From positions 1 through 37,264 of the forward strand of contig JAJQEM010000157.1 in assembly GCA_021201635.1 (NCBI GenBank): a DNA stretch of 37,264 nucleotides, written 5' to 3'. The notes beneath the pieces were generated by a model, which saw nothing but the letters and a program-made list of their open reading frames with translations, searched no databases and had not been told where the DNA came from. A program made the translations under genes and the position numbers. Positions 1 to 9,023 of the stretch are shown piece by piece; the first letter of the stretch is position 1; the number at the start of each line of letters is the position of its first letter. The stretch comes from Clostridiales bacterium (GTDB lineage Bacteria; Bacillota; Clostridia; Oscillospirales; Oscillospiraceae).

Positions 1-144
1 CTTCCGCTACGCTCCCTGCCCTTTAAGGGGAGCCAAAGGAAAGCGATACCCATTACCTCCCCTGAAAGGGGAGGGGGACCGCCGTTAGGCGGTGGAGGGG
101 TGCGGTAGGGGCTGTCAATACGCTAAAATTTCCCGGCGAATTCG
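1..144. repeat. Dispersed palindromic repeat, copy A (left part cut by window edge)
   Basis: ttacctcccctgaaaggggagggggaccgccgttaggcggtggaggggtgcgg (53-105) is identical to 31930-31982; tail to ...ggcgaattcg resembles copy B at 27421-27460. Confidence 0.8.
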
Positions 145-299
145 CTGCCTGTCGGCAGCGCTCAAATCCCGCCTCGGTTTTGCGGAAAAGGTAGAGAGAA
201 AACCGCCGGTTTCGCCAAAAACCGAACGACATGACTGTCTATACACCGAAAAAACGTCTTTTCCGAATAAAAGAGCGGGGAAATTTAGTGAAAATGCCG

Positions 300-329
300 T
301 TGACGTGGCCGAGGGCAATCTGCTATGAT
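300..329 (+). promoter_or_regulatory. Sigma-A-type promoter for the HPr-like gene
   Basis: TTGACG (300-305), 18-bp spacer, TATGAT (324-329) preceded by TG (extended -10). Confidence 0.65.
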
Positions 330-364
330 GTTAGCATCATTCGACTACGTTGGGGGAATCACTC

Positions 365-628
365 ATGACCGTGAAAGAAGCTGTAGTCAACAACCAGGTG
401 GGCCTGTATGCCCGCCCGGCCACGTTCTTTATCCAGAAGGCCAACGAATTCAAGTGCTCTATCTGGATGGAGAAGGATGAGCGCCGCATCAATGCCAAGA
501 GCCTGCTGGGCGTCCTCTCTCTGGGGGTCGTTCAGGGGACGAAAATCAACCTGATCGCCGACGGCGTTGACGAGGCGGAGGCGGTGGACAGTCTGGTGGA
601 ACTGCTGGCCAACGGCCTGGACCGCTGA
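365..628 (+). CDS. HPr-family protein (Crh-like; His15 replaced by Tyr, Ser46 retained)
   Basis: MTVKEAVVNNQVGLYARPATFFIQKANEF...RRINAKSLLGVLSLG; HPr fold motifs; ATG at 365 with upstream GGGGGA. Confidence 0.9.
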   Translation: MTVKEAVVNNQVGLYARPATFFIQKANEFKCSIWMEKDERRINAKSLLGVLSLGVVQGTKINLIADGVDEAEAVDSLVELLANGLDR

Positions 629-645
629 TAAGCGACAAGCGAGAC

Positions 646-683
646 AAAGAGCACCGCACATCGTTTCTGCGGTGCTCTTTTCG
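646..683 (+). terminator. Intrinsic terminator
   Basis: AAAGAGCACCGCA - loop - TGCGGTGCTCTTTT. Confidence 0.8.
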
Positions 684-713
684 TTCCTTACAGAAACCGG
701 GGAGGCGAAGCAC

Positions 714-2543
714 ATGACCAAGGACGAGCTGCGGCAGAAGGCCCATTCTCTGCCACTGGCGCCGGGGGTGTATATCATGATGGACGCCGCCGGGGAGGTC
801 ATCTATGTGGGCAAGTCCCGGGCGCTGCGCAACCGGGTGAGCCAGTATTTTGCCGATCTCGCCAGCCATACCCCCAAGACACGGGCCATGGTGGCCCAGA
901 TCGACCACTTTGACTACCTCCTGGCCTCCAGCGAGTTCGAGGCCCTGGTGTTGGAAAACTCCCTCATCAAGCGCCATAAGCCCCATTATAACATCCTCCT
1001 CAAGGACGACAAGGGGTATCCCTATATCCGCCTGTCCAACGGGGAGTATCCCCGCTTTTCCCTGGCCTCCAAGCCCGCTAAAGACGGGGCAAAGTATTTC
1101 GGCCCCTACGGGGGCCGCAGCGCCACCGCAGAGAGCGTCAAGGCCATCTGCAACGCCCTGCGTCTGCCCACCTGCCGGAAGCAGTTTCCCCGGGACATCG
1201 GCAAGGAGCGGCCCTGTTTGAACCACCACCTGGGCATCTGCGACGGCTGGTGCCAGGGCAGGCTGACCCAGGCGGACTATCAGGAGCGCATCTACCAGGC
1301 GGAGCGACTGCTGGAGGGAAAATTCACCCAGGTGGAGCAGGAGCTGAGACGGGAGATGCTCCGGGCGTCTGAGGAGCTGCGCTTTGAGGCGGCAGCGGAG
1401 CTGCGGGACCGGCTCCAGGCCATCGAGCTGCTGGGAACGAAGCAGCGGGTGGTGGCCTCCTCCCGGGCGGATACCGACGTGGCAGGCTTTTACCGGGGCG
1501 AGGCCAAAAGCTGCTTTGTGGTGCTCCACTTTCTGGAGGGGGCGCTGGCCGACCGGGACACCCAGCTCATGCCAAACCCCATGGAGGAGGACGACGGGGA
1601 GGTTGTCTCCACCCTGGTCAAGCAGTATTACCTCAACCGGACCGTCCTGCCCCGGGAGATTTTGCTGCCCGGGGAGTTTGAGGACATGGAGGAGCTGGGG
1701 GAGTACCTCACCCAACAGGCGGGGCGCAGGGTGACCCTGAGTGCTCCAAAGCGGGGGGACCGGGTACGGCTGGTGGAGCTGGCGGAGCGCACCGCCCGGG
1801 ACGAGGTGGAGCGGGCCACCACCGCCCAGGAGCGGCAGAGCAAGCTGGTGGAGCTGCTGGGCCGCACACTGGGCATGGACCATCCTCCCCAGCGCATCGA
1901 GGCCTACGACATCTCCAACACTGGTTCGGCCAATATCGTGGCTTCCATGACGGTGTTTGTGGACGGCAAGCCGCTGAAACGGGACTACCGCCGGTTCAAG
2001 CTCCGGGATATGGAGCATCCGGACGACTACGCCTCCATGGAGCAGGTGCTCACCCGCCGGTTCCGCCGCTACCTGGAGGGAGACGAGAAATTTGACCAGC
2101 TCCCCGACCTGATCCTGATGGACGGCGGACAGGGACAGGTGAAGGTGGCCGTCCAGGTGCTGGAGGGGATGGGCCTCTCTGTGCCGGTGTTCGGCATGGT
2201 GAAGGACGGACGACACCGCACCCGGGCGCTGGTGGCCCCGGGAGGCCGGGAGATAGGCATCCAGCAGAACCAGGCCCTGTTCAGCATGGTGGGACGCATC
2301 CAGGAGGAGACCCACCGTTTCGCCATCACCTTCCACCGGGAAAGTCACGCCAGACAGACGGTGGCCTCCAGCCTGGAGGAAATTCCGGGGGTGGGGGAGG
2401 CCCGGCGCAAGGCATTGTTAAAGCAGTTCAAGACGGTAAAAGGTATCCGGGAGGCTTCCGGGGAGGAGCTGGCCGCTGTCATCCCCAAAAATGCCGCACG
2501 GGCGGTCTATCTGCATTTTCACGGGGAGGAGCATGAGACATGA
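714..2543 (+). CDS. uvrC: UvrABC system protein C (excinuclease subunit C)
   Basis: MTKDELRQKAHSLPLAPGVYIMMDAAGEVIYVGKSRALRNRVSQYF (GIY-YIG), C-terminal HhH IPGVGEARRKALLKQF. Start moved from ORF 567 to ATG 714. Confidence 0.95.
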   Translation: MTKDELRQKAHSLPLAPGVYIMMDAAGEVIYVGKSRALRNRVSQYFADLASHTPKTRAMVAQIDHFDYLLASSEFEALVLENSLIKRHKPHYNILLKDDKGYPYIRLSNGEYPRFSLASKPAKDGAKYFGPYGGRSATAESVKAICNALRLPTCRKQFPRDIGKERPCLNHHLGICDGWCQGRLTQADYQERIYQAERLLEGKFTQVEQELRREMLRASEELRFEAAAELRDRLQAIELLGTKQRVVASSRADTDVAGFYRGEAKSCFVVLHFLEGALADRDTQLMPNPMEEDDGEVVSTLVKQYYLNRTVLPREILLPGEFEDMEELGEYLTQQAGRRVTLSAPKRGDRVRLVELAERTARDEVERATTAQERQSKLVELLGRTLGMDHPPQRIEAYDISNTGSANIVASMTVFVDGKPLKRDYRRFKLRDMEHPDDYASMEQVLTRRFRRYLEGDEKFDQLPDLILMDGGQGQVKVAVQVLEGMGLSVPVFGMVKDGRHRTRALVAPGGREIGIQQNQALFSMVGRIQEETHRFAITFHRESHARQTVASSLEEIPGVGEARRKALLKQFKTVKGIREASGEELAAVIPKNAARAVYLHFHGEEHET

Positions 2544-2818
2544 GCAAACGGGGATTCAGTCTGGAGGGCTGGGAGGAAAAGGGCACCCTGGAGCGGGTGC
2601 TGCTGGTCATCGCCCTCTGTGACGGGGTAATCGCTGTTCTTCTGGCTGTGCTTCAGCTGACCGGGCTCATAGATACCTACGCTTTTTCTGGCCCCATGTT
2701 CCTGATTTATTTCCTCCTCATGGCCTATGAGGACAGGAGAGAACGGGCCAAAATGAGGACAAATCTGATCTGTAGCGGGGTGCTGATGGCCCTGTGGCTG
2801 GCAGGTCTTGTGCTGTAG
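2540..2818 (+). CDS. Small hypothetical membrane protein
   Basis: 92-aa ORF overlapping the uvrC stop by 4 bp; two hydrophobic segments. Confidence 0.6.
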   Translation: MSKRGFSLEGWEEKGTLERVLLVIALCDGVIAVLLAVLQLTGLIDTYAFSGPMFLIYFLLMAYEDRRERAKMRTNLICSGVLMALWLAGLVL

Positions 2819-2855
2819 CCCACGACCGGAAAGCGGAGATGAGGAGGAAAACCAT

Positions 2856-3410
2856 ATGCGAGTCATCACAGGAACTGCCCGGGGACGTCGCCTGGGAGAG
2901 CTGAAGGGGGAGGAGACCCGTCCCACCACCGACCAGGTGAAGGAGGGCATCTTCAACGCCATCCAGTTTGACATCGAAGGCCGGAGAGTGCTGGACCTGT
3001 TCGCCGGGACGGGACAGCTGGGCATCGAGTGCCTGAGCCGGGGGGCGGCCAGCTGCCTGTTCGTGGACCAGCGGCGGGAGGCTGTGGCCCTTATCCGGGA
3101 GAATTTGAAGCACACGGGCCTGGAGAACGGGGCCAGGGTCGTCCAGGGAGAGTCCCTGCGGTGCCTGAAAAGCCAGCGGGAGCCCTTCCATCTCATCTTT
3201 TTAGACCCGCCCTACGACACGGATCTGCTGGAAAATGCATTAAAAACCATTGCCGACATTGACATCCTTTCGGAAAATGGTATAATCATCTGTGAAAGCA
3301 GGGTGGAAAAGGAACTGCCCGCACTTTCTGCACCGTATCGGAAGGACAGGACATATCGGTATGGCAAGATCAAGATGACTCTGTACCGAAAGGACGCAAC
3401 AGCAATATGA
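2856..3410 (+). CDS. rsmD: 16S rRNA (guanine966-N2)-methyltransferase
   Basis: MRVITGTARGRRL...VLDLFAGTGQLGIECLSRGA...LIFLDPPY; ATG 2856 after AGGAGG. Confidence 0.93.
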   Translation: MRVITGTARGRRLGELKGEETRPTTDQVKEGIFNAIQFDIEGRRVLDLFAGTGQLGIECLSRGAASCLFVDQRREAVALIRENLKHTGLENGARVVQGESLRCLKSQREPFHLIFLDPPYDTDLLENALKTIADIDILSENGIIICESRVEKELPALSAPYRKDRTYRYGKIKMTLYRKDATAI

Positions 3411-3898
3411 GGACAGCCATTTATCCCGGCAGCTTCGACCCGGTCACCCGGGGGCATCTGGACATCATCAAGCGGGCTGCGGCCCAGTTTGACCGCCTGA
3501 TCGTCTGTGTGATGGTCAACTCCGAGAAAAAGGGCCTGTTTACCCCACAGGAGCGGGTGGAGCTGCTCCGGCGGGTGACGGCGGATATCCCCAACGTAGA
3601 GGTGGACGCCTCTCCCAGTCTGCTGGCGGACTATGCCAGAGAGAAGGGAGCGGGCTGCGTGGTCAAGGGACTGCGGGCCATGTCGGACTTTGAAAAGGAG
3701 TTCCAGATGGCCATGATTAACCGGAAGCTCAACCCGGGCCTGGAGACCATGTTCCTGTCCGCCCGTCAGAATTATACCTATCTAAGCTCCAGCATCGCCA
3801 AGGAGCTGGCCATGTACCGGGTACCCCTGGAGGACTTTGTCCCTGCGGAGATCGCAGCCGACGTTCAGGCCAAGATGGAAGAACAGCTTTGCCGGTAG
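3407..3898 (+). CDS. coaD: Phosphopantetheine adenylyltransferase
   Basis: MRTAIYPGSFDPVTRGHLDIIKRAA...VKGLRAMSDFEKEFQMAMINRKL. Confidence 0.96.
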   Translation: MRTAIYPGSFDPVTRGHLDIIKRAAAQFDRLIVCVMVNSEKKGLFTPQERVELLRRVTADIPNVEVDASPSLLADYAREKGAGCVVKGLRAMSDFEKEFQMAMINRKLNPGLETMFLSARQNYTYLSSSIAKELAMYRVPLEDFVPAEIAADVQAKMEEQLCR

Positions 3899-3937
3899 AC
3901 CCGGCGGACAGACTCAAAGAAAAGGACGGTAATACCA

Positions 3938-4453
3938 ATGGCAAACGGAGTAACGGAACTGCTGGATATGCTCTACCGGATGATCGACGACGCCAAGGGC
4001 GGCCTGGGCGGCACCTGCAAGATCAACCGGGACGACGCTCTGGATCTGCTGGACGAGATCCGGAATAAGTTCCCCGCTGAGCTCAGCGAGGCAAAAAAGC
4101 TGATGGCCACCCGGAACGAGTATCTGGACGGGGCCAAGACCGACGCTGACCGCATCCGGCAGCAGGCTATGGACAAGGCCCGCCAGATGGTGGACGAGCA
4201 TGAGATCGTCCGTCAGGCCCGGGCGGAGGCCAACAGCGTCACCGCCCAGGCGGAGAAGCGCTCTGAGGAGCTGAAGCAGGCGGCCAACGCCTACTGCGAG
4301 GACGCTCTGCGCCGCACGGAGGACGCCGTGAACGTGGCCCTCAACGAGGTGCGCCAGTCCCGCTCCAAATTCCGGGCGGTGGCCGGTATGGGCAGCTCAT
4401 CTCCCCGCCGTAGCCAGAATGTGGCCTATGACGCAGCCAAGGAAGAGGACTGA
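3938..4453 (+). CDS. Coiled-coil protein, DivIVA / ATPase-subunit-B-like
   Basis: Long charged helix (RQQAMDKARQMVDEHEIVRQARAEANSVTAQAEKRSEELKQ); position after coaD. Confidence 0.6.
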   Translation: MANGVTELLDMLYRMIDDAKGGLGGTCKINRDDALDLLDEIRNKFPAELSEAKKLMATRNEYLDGAKTDADRIRQQAMDKARQMVDEHEIVRQARAEANSVTAQAEKRSEELKQAANAYCEDALRRTEDAVNVALNEVRQSRSKFRAVAGMGSSSPRRSQNVAYDAAKEED

Positions 4454-4491
4454 GCAAAAAGAATTGGGCAGAGTATGCCCGTGACATCAGA

Positions 4492-4547
4492 GACAGCTGA
4501 CCGGACGGGCGGCGTGGAGACAGCGCAGCCCGTCCGGTCACGCTGTC
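4492..4547. other. Long near-perfect hairpin without U-tract
   Basis: GACAGC-TGACCGGACGGGC ... GCCCGTCCGGTCA-CGCTGTC. Confidence 0.6.
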
Positions 4548-4707
4548 TCGGGGCAATTGACATAATTCTAACCGCAATCTGTGAAAAATGGGGCGTATTC
4601 TCCGGTTTTTGCAACTTGAGTGAACATTTCACAAGACTTTTGACCTAAATTATCCGATTTGGAAGGAAAAACGGAAAGGATTTCTCCGGAAAAATAGTTA
4701 CAAGGGG

Positions 4708-4736
4708 TTGCAATTTTGGAACAAAAGAATTATACT
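4708..4736 (+). promoter_or_regulatory. Sigma-A-type promoter for the dcw cluster
   Basis: TTGCAA (4708-4713), 17-bp spacer, TATACT (4731-4736). Confidence 0.7.
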
Positions 4737-4804
4737 AGCTATATCACCGGAGACGATTTCAGGGCGGCTGCCCCGGGCCGGGGAGAAAGGCGGGTCGCTG
4801 TGCC

Positions 4805-5740
4805 ATGACAGAGTTCACCCATCGCCCGGTGCTGCTGGAGGAATGTATCCAGGGATTGTCCATCCGCCCGGAGGGCGTCTACGTGGACGGCACGCTGGGC
4901 CGGGCGGGCCATGCCAGAGAGGTGGCGGCTCGGCTGACCACCGGACGGCTCATCGCCATTGACCGGGACCAGGCGGCGCTGGACGCCGCACCGGGACGGT
5001 TTGGCTTCCTGATGGATCGGGTGACCCTGGTACACGGCAACTTTCGGGACATTCCGGAGATCTTGGACCAGCTCTCCATTGTCGGAGTAGACGGCATTTT
5101 GTTGGATTTGGGGGTTTCCTCTCCCCAGCTGGACGACGCCAGCCGGGGCTTCTCCTATAGCAAGGACGCTCTCCTGGATATGCGGATGGACCAGAGCCAG
5201 ACCCTGACCGCCGCCGACATCGTCAACACCTACGACGAGGAAGAGCTTCGTCTTATCCTCAGCCGGTACGGTGAGGAGCGGTATTCCCCCCGCATTGCTG
5301 CCGCCATCTGCCGCAGGCGGGAGGAGCGGCCCATCGAGACCACTCTGGAGCTGGTGGACATCATCCGCTCCGCCATGCCCGCCGCCGCCCTTCGGGAGAA
5401 GCAGCACCCTGCCAAGCGGAGCTTCCAGGCTTTGCGCATCGCCGTCAACGATGAGCTGGGGGCCATTGCCGACACCATGGAGGCGGTCATCCCCCGGTTG
5501 AACCCGGGCGGGCGGCTGTGCGTCATCACCTTCCACTCCCTGGAGGATCGGATCGTCAAGACTGCCATGGCCCAGGCGGCGAGAGGCTGCACCTGCCCGC
5601 CGGAATTTCCGGTGTGCGTCTGCGGAAAGACGCCTCAGGTGCGCCTGACCCCCAGAAAACCGATTTTACCCTCGGCTGATGAGTGTGTGGACAACCCCAG
5701 AGCCCGCAGCGCAAAGCTTCGTATCTGCGAGAAGTGTTAG
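4805..5740 (+). CDS. rsmH: 16S rRNA (cytosine1402-N4)-methyltransferase
   Basis: FTHRPVLLEECIQGLSIRPEGVYVDGTLGRAGHA...DGILLDLGVSSPQLDDASRGFSY. Confidence 0.96.
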   Translation: MTEFTHRPVLLEECIQGLSIRPEGVYVDGTLGRAGHAREVAARLTTGRLIAIDRDQAALDAAPGRFGFLMDRVTLVHGNFRDIPEILDQLSIVGVDGILLDLGVSSPQLDDASRGFSYSKDALLDMRMDQSQTLTAADIVNTYDEEELRLILSRYGEERYSPRIAAAICRRREERPIETTLELVDIIRSAMPAAALREKQHPAKRSFQALRIAVNDELGAIADTMEAVIPRLNPGGRLCVITFHSLEDRIVKTAMAQAARGCTCPPEFPVCVCGKTPQVRLTPRKPILPSADECVDNPRARSAKLRICEKC

Positions 5741-5773
5741 CCGTTTATGAGATAGGAAACGAGGCATCCCTTT

Positions 5774-6292
5774 ATGGCAAATGCAGCGAGACAATATTAT
5801 AGCTACGAAACTGCTGCTCCCCGCCGAAAGCGGGACAACGGGCCTCAGCTTCACGAGCTGCCTCTGGTCCGCCCCCGAAAGAAGGGACAGACCCAGGAGC
5901 AGGTCCAGAGCCGGATCAAGGTCAATCTTCGCCCGAAGGAGAGCATCAGCATCCTCCCGGTGCTGGGCTTTGCAGTGGCAGCAGTGATGGCTGTAATGAT
6001 TTTGTTCAGCTACACCCAGCTCAACGCCATCTATGCCGAGACGGTGACCGTCCGGGATGAGTTGAGCGAGCTCCAGGAGGAGGGGGAGAAGCTGGAGGCC
6101 CGGTATGAGGAGGTATTCGACCAGGCCGCTCTCCAGGAGGCAGTAGAAAACGCAGATGTGGGCCTGTCCGAGGCCGGCAGTGACCAGAAGATCTATGTGG
6201 ACCTGTCCGAGCCGGACAGCGCAGTGGTTTATGGTGAGAACACCAGTCTGCTGGAGCAGATCAAGGCGCTGTGGGACTCCCTGTGGTCATAA
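5774..6292 (+). CDS. ftsL: FtsL-like division protein / septum formation initiator-like
   Basis: Single TM followed by coiled coil (QLNAIYAETVTVRDELSELQEEGEKLEARYEEVF); position between rsmH and PBP. Confidence 0.7.
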   Translation: MANAARQYYSYETAAPRRKRDNGPQLHELPLVRPRKKGQTQEQVQSRIKVNLRPKESISILPVLGFAVAAVMAVMILFSYTQLNAIYAETVTVRDELSELQEEGEKLEARYEEVFDQAALQEAVENADVGLSEAGSDQKIYVDLSEPDSAVVYGENTSLLEQIKALWDSLWS

Positions 6293-6352
6293 GCGGGAAT
6301 CGTCTTACATAGGCTGAGAGCGGGATGGCTCCCACCAAAAAAGAATGTAAAC

Positions 6353-6389
6353 GGGGCGTAAGAAAACAGATATTTTCTTGCGCCCTTTT
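6353..6389 (+). terminator. Intrinsic terminator/attenuator inside the dcw cluster
   Basis: GGGGCGTAAGAAAA-CAGATA-TTTTCTTGCGCCCTTTT. Confidence 0.7.
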
Positions 6390-6428
6390 CGTCAGAGTAG
6401 CCGGGGACGGCTGGAAAGGCAGTAGACC

Positions 6429-8885
6429 ATGAACAAAGAACGGAAGATCCGCGAGGCGGGCAAGGCGGCGAACCGGCTGGTGTTCAGCCGTTCGGTCAAG
6501 CTGATGATCGTGTTCGGCATCGTCATCTTTATCCCTCTCATCTGGCAGCTCTATCAGCTTCAGATCGTGCAGCACGACGAGCTGGAGGAGATGGCAGTCA
6601 GCCAGCAGACATCCCAACTCTCGGTCAGCGCTTCCCGGGGAACCGTTTACGACGCCAACGGCAACGTACTGGCCATCAGCTCTACTGTCTACGACATTAT
6701 CATCTCCCCCAAGGCCATCGTCGAGAAGCAGCAGTCTCTGGACGAGAGCCTGGAGAACGCCAAGGAGAAGGGGAATGACACCTCCGATTATGATTGGAAC
6801 GTGGAGGATGTGGTCTGCTCTCAGCTGGCTGAGATTCTGGATCTGGACGAGGAGGAGCTCCACGAGAAGTGCCAGGACACCGACAGCCAGTACAAGCGTC
6901 TGGCCACCAAGGTGGAGTCTGACGTGGAGGACCAGGTGCGTGCGCTGATCGACGAGTATGACCTCACCGGCTGCGTCTATCTCCAACCCAATACCAAGCG
7001 GTATTATCCCTACGGGGATATGGCTGCCCAGATCATCGGCTTTACCAACGCCGACGGGGACGGAGCGTACGGCCTGGAGGCCAAGTACAACGACGAGCTC
7101 TCCGGCACGCCGGGCTATATCGTCACCGCCGTGGACGAGGACGGCACCGACCTGCTCAACTTTTTCCAGGACTACTACGACGCCGAGGATGGCAGCGACA
7201 TCTACCTGACCCTGGATGCCAACATCCAGGAGTATTGCGAGAGCCTGCTGGAGGAGTACTGCGAGAAGTACGAAACCACCAACGGCGGCACCATCATTGT
7301 CATGGAGTGCGATACCGGTGCCATCCTGGGCATGGCCTCCTCTCCTGGCTTCGACCTGAACAACTACAGTACCATCGAAGATGAGGACCTGCTGGACGAG
7401 GTGGAGGAGAACGCCCAGGCGCTGGTGGAGGAGTCCGAGGCGGAGGTGGCCGAGGCCATCGCCCAGGCGGAAAAGGAGGGCCTGACCCTCACCGAGGAGG
7501 AGACCACCGCCCTGGACTATGACTCCGCTTACAGTCAGGCCTATTCCGAGATGCTCTACTCCCTGTGGACGAACAAGGCCATCACCGACACCTATGAGCC
7601 CGGCTCCACCTTCAAGGCCCTGGTCCTGGCCGCCGCTCTGGAGGAGGGAGTTGTGGACGAGAACAGCACCTTCTACTGCGAGGGCAGCACCGAGCTGGAC
7701 ATCTACACCATCGGCTGCTCCGGCATCCACGGCACCCAGACCCTGGCAGAAGCCATCGGCCACTCCTGCAACATGGCACTGCTGGACATTGGCCAGCGGT
7801 TGGGGTACTCCACCTTCTATCAGTACTTCTACAACTTCGGTATTATGGAAACCACAGGCATTGGCCTGCCCTATGAGAACATCGGCGAGGTGTGGAGCTA
7901 CAGCGACTTCAACATCACTGAGCTGGCCACTGCCTCCTTTGGACAGCGGTTCGAGGTGACGCCCATTCAGATGATTACCGCCTTCAATGCGGTGGTCAAC
8001 GGGGGCTATCTCTACACCCCCTATGTGGTGGATAAGATTGTAGATTCGGATGGCAACACTACCTATGAGGCGGAGGCCACCGCCGTCCGCCAGGTCATCA
8101 GCGAGGAGACCAGCCAGACCTGCGCCGAGATTTTGGAAGGAGTCGTCTCCAAGTACACCGGCAAGAACGCCTATCAGGCGGGCTACCGCATCGGCGGCAA
8201 GACCGGTACCTCCCAGACCCTGGTGGACGGGGAGAACATCGTCTCCTTTATGGGTTTTGCCCCGGCGGACGACCCGGACGTGATCGTTCTGGTCATCTTT
8301 GACCGTCCCCTGGCAGTGGACGGCGGCGACTATACCTCCTCCGGCCTCTACATCTCCGGCGGCAACATGGCCGCTCCGGTGGCGGGAAAGCTGCTGGCCA
8401 AGGTTCTGGACTACCGGGGCTATGAGAAATCCTACAGCTCTGACGACCTGACCGGTGAGTTGACCTCTGTCCCCGACCTGACCGGACAGACCGAGGCCCA
8501 GGCGGAGCAGACCCTGAACAACAAGAAGCTGACCTACCGGGTGGTGGGCAACGGCGACACCGTCACCGGACAGATTCCCTCCTCCGGGACATACATCCCG
8601 CAAAACAGCACTGTCATCCTCTACATGGGGGAGGAGGTGCCCACCGACAATGTGGAGATGCCTAACCTGAAGGGGCTGACCCCGGACCAGGTGGTGGATG
8701 TGCTCAACGACCTGGGGCTGTATATGCAGGCCACCGGCACCTCCGGATACTACACCAGCACCACCGCCTGTGTCAGTCAGAGCATCTCCGCTGGGACCAG
8801 CGTTAAACGGGGCACCCTGCTGACGGTGGAGTTCGAGGACACAGACACCTCGGACGCAGACACCAGCACCGGGCTGACGGATTAG
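6429..8885 (+). CDS. Class B penicillin-binding protein (SpoVD/PBP2-type) with two C-terminal PASTA-like repeats
   Basis: EPGSTFKALVLAAALEEG (STFK), SCN in GHSCNMALLDIGQRLG, KTGTSQ; C-terminal TSVPDLTGQTEAQAEQTL and VEMPNLKGLTPDQVVDVL. Confidence 0.93.
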   Translation: MNKERKIREAGKAANRLVFSRSVKLMIVFGIVIFIPLIWQLYQLQIVQHDELEEMAVSQQTSQLSVSASRGTVYDANGNVLAISSTVYDIIISPKAIVEKQQSLDESLENAKEKGNDTSDYDWNVEDVVCSQLAEILDLDEEELHEKCQDTDSQYKRLATKVESDVEDQVRALIDEYDLTGCVYLQPNTKRYYPYGDMAAQIIGFTNADGDGAYGLEAKYNDELSGTPGYIVTAVDEDGTDLLNFFQDYYDAEDGSDIYLTLDANIQEYCESLLEEYCEKYETTNGGTIIVMECDTGAILGMASSPGFDLNNYSTIEDEDLLDEVEENAQALVEESEAEVAEAIAQAEKEGLTLTEEETTALDYDSAYSQAYSEMLYSLWTNKAITDTYEPGSTFKALVLAAALEEGVVDENSTFYCEGSTELDIYTIGCSGIHGTQTLAEAIGHSCNMALLDIGQRLGYSTFYQYFYNFGIMETTGIGLPYENIGEVWSYSDFNITELATASFGQRFEVTPIQMITAFNAVVNGGYLYTPYVVDKIVDSDGNTTYEAEATAVRQVISEETSQTCAEILEGVVSKYTGKNAYQAGYRIGGKTGTSQTLVDGENIVSFMGFAPADDPDVIVLVIFDRPLAVDGGDYTSSGLYISGGNMAAPVAGKLLAKVLDYRGYEKSYSSDDLTGELTSVPDLTGQTEAQAEQTLNNKKLTYRVVGNGDTVTGQIPSSGTYIPQNSTVILYMGEEVPTDNVEMPNLKGLTPDQVVDVLNDLGLYMQATGTSGYYTSTTACVSQSISAGTSVKRGTLLTVEFEDTDTSDADTSTGLTD

Positions 8886-9023
8886 ACTTTTTCACACAAT
8901 AACAGTAGAAAGAGAAGGCCAAATGTGATATGCTAGGGGCCGGGACAGTGTGATCCTGCCAGGAGACGGGCGAAAACCGGAGAGACTGTCCGCGGCGCAT
9001 TTGGCATACAGGAGGTTCCAAAG

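Noticed and set aside
546-2348. 600-aa antisense ORF opposite uvrC
   Set aside because: Shadow ORF opposite clearly coding uvrC.
6261-8603. 780-aa antisense ORF opposite the PBP gene
   Set aside because: Low-complexity His/Gly/Leu/Val-rich translation typical of shadow ORFs opposite high-GC coding genes; no RBS or domain signature.
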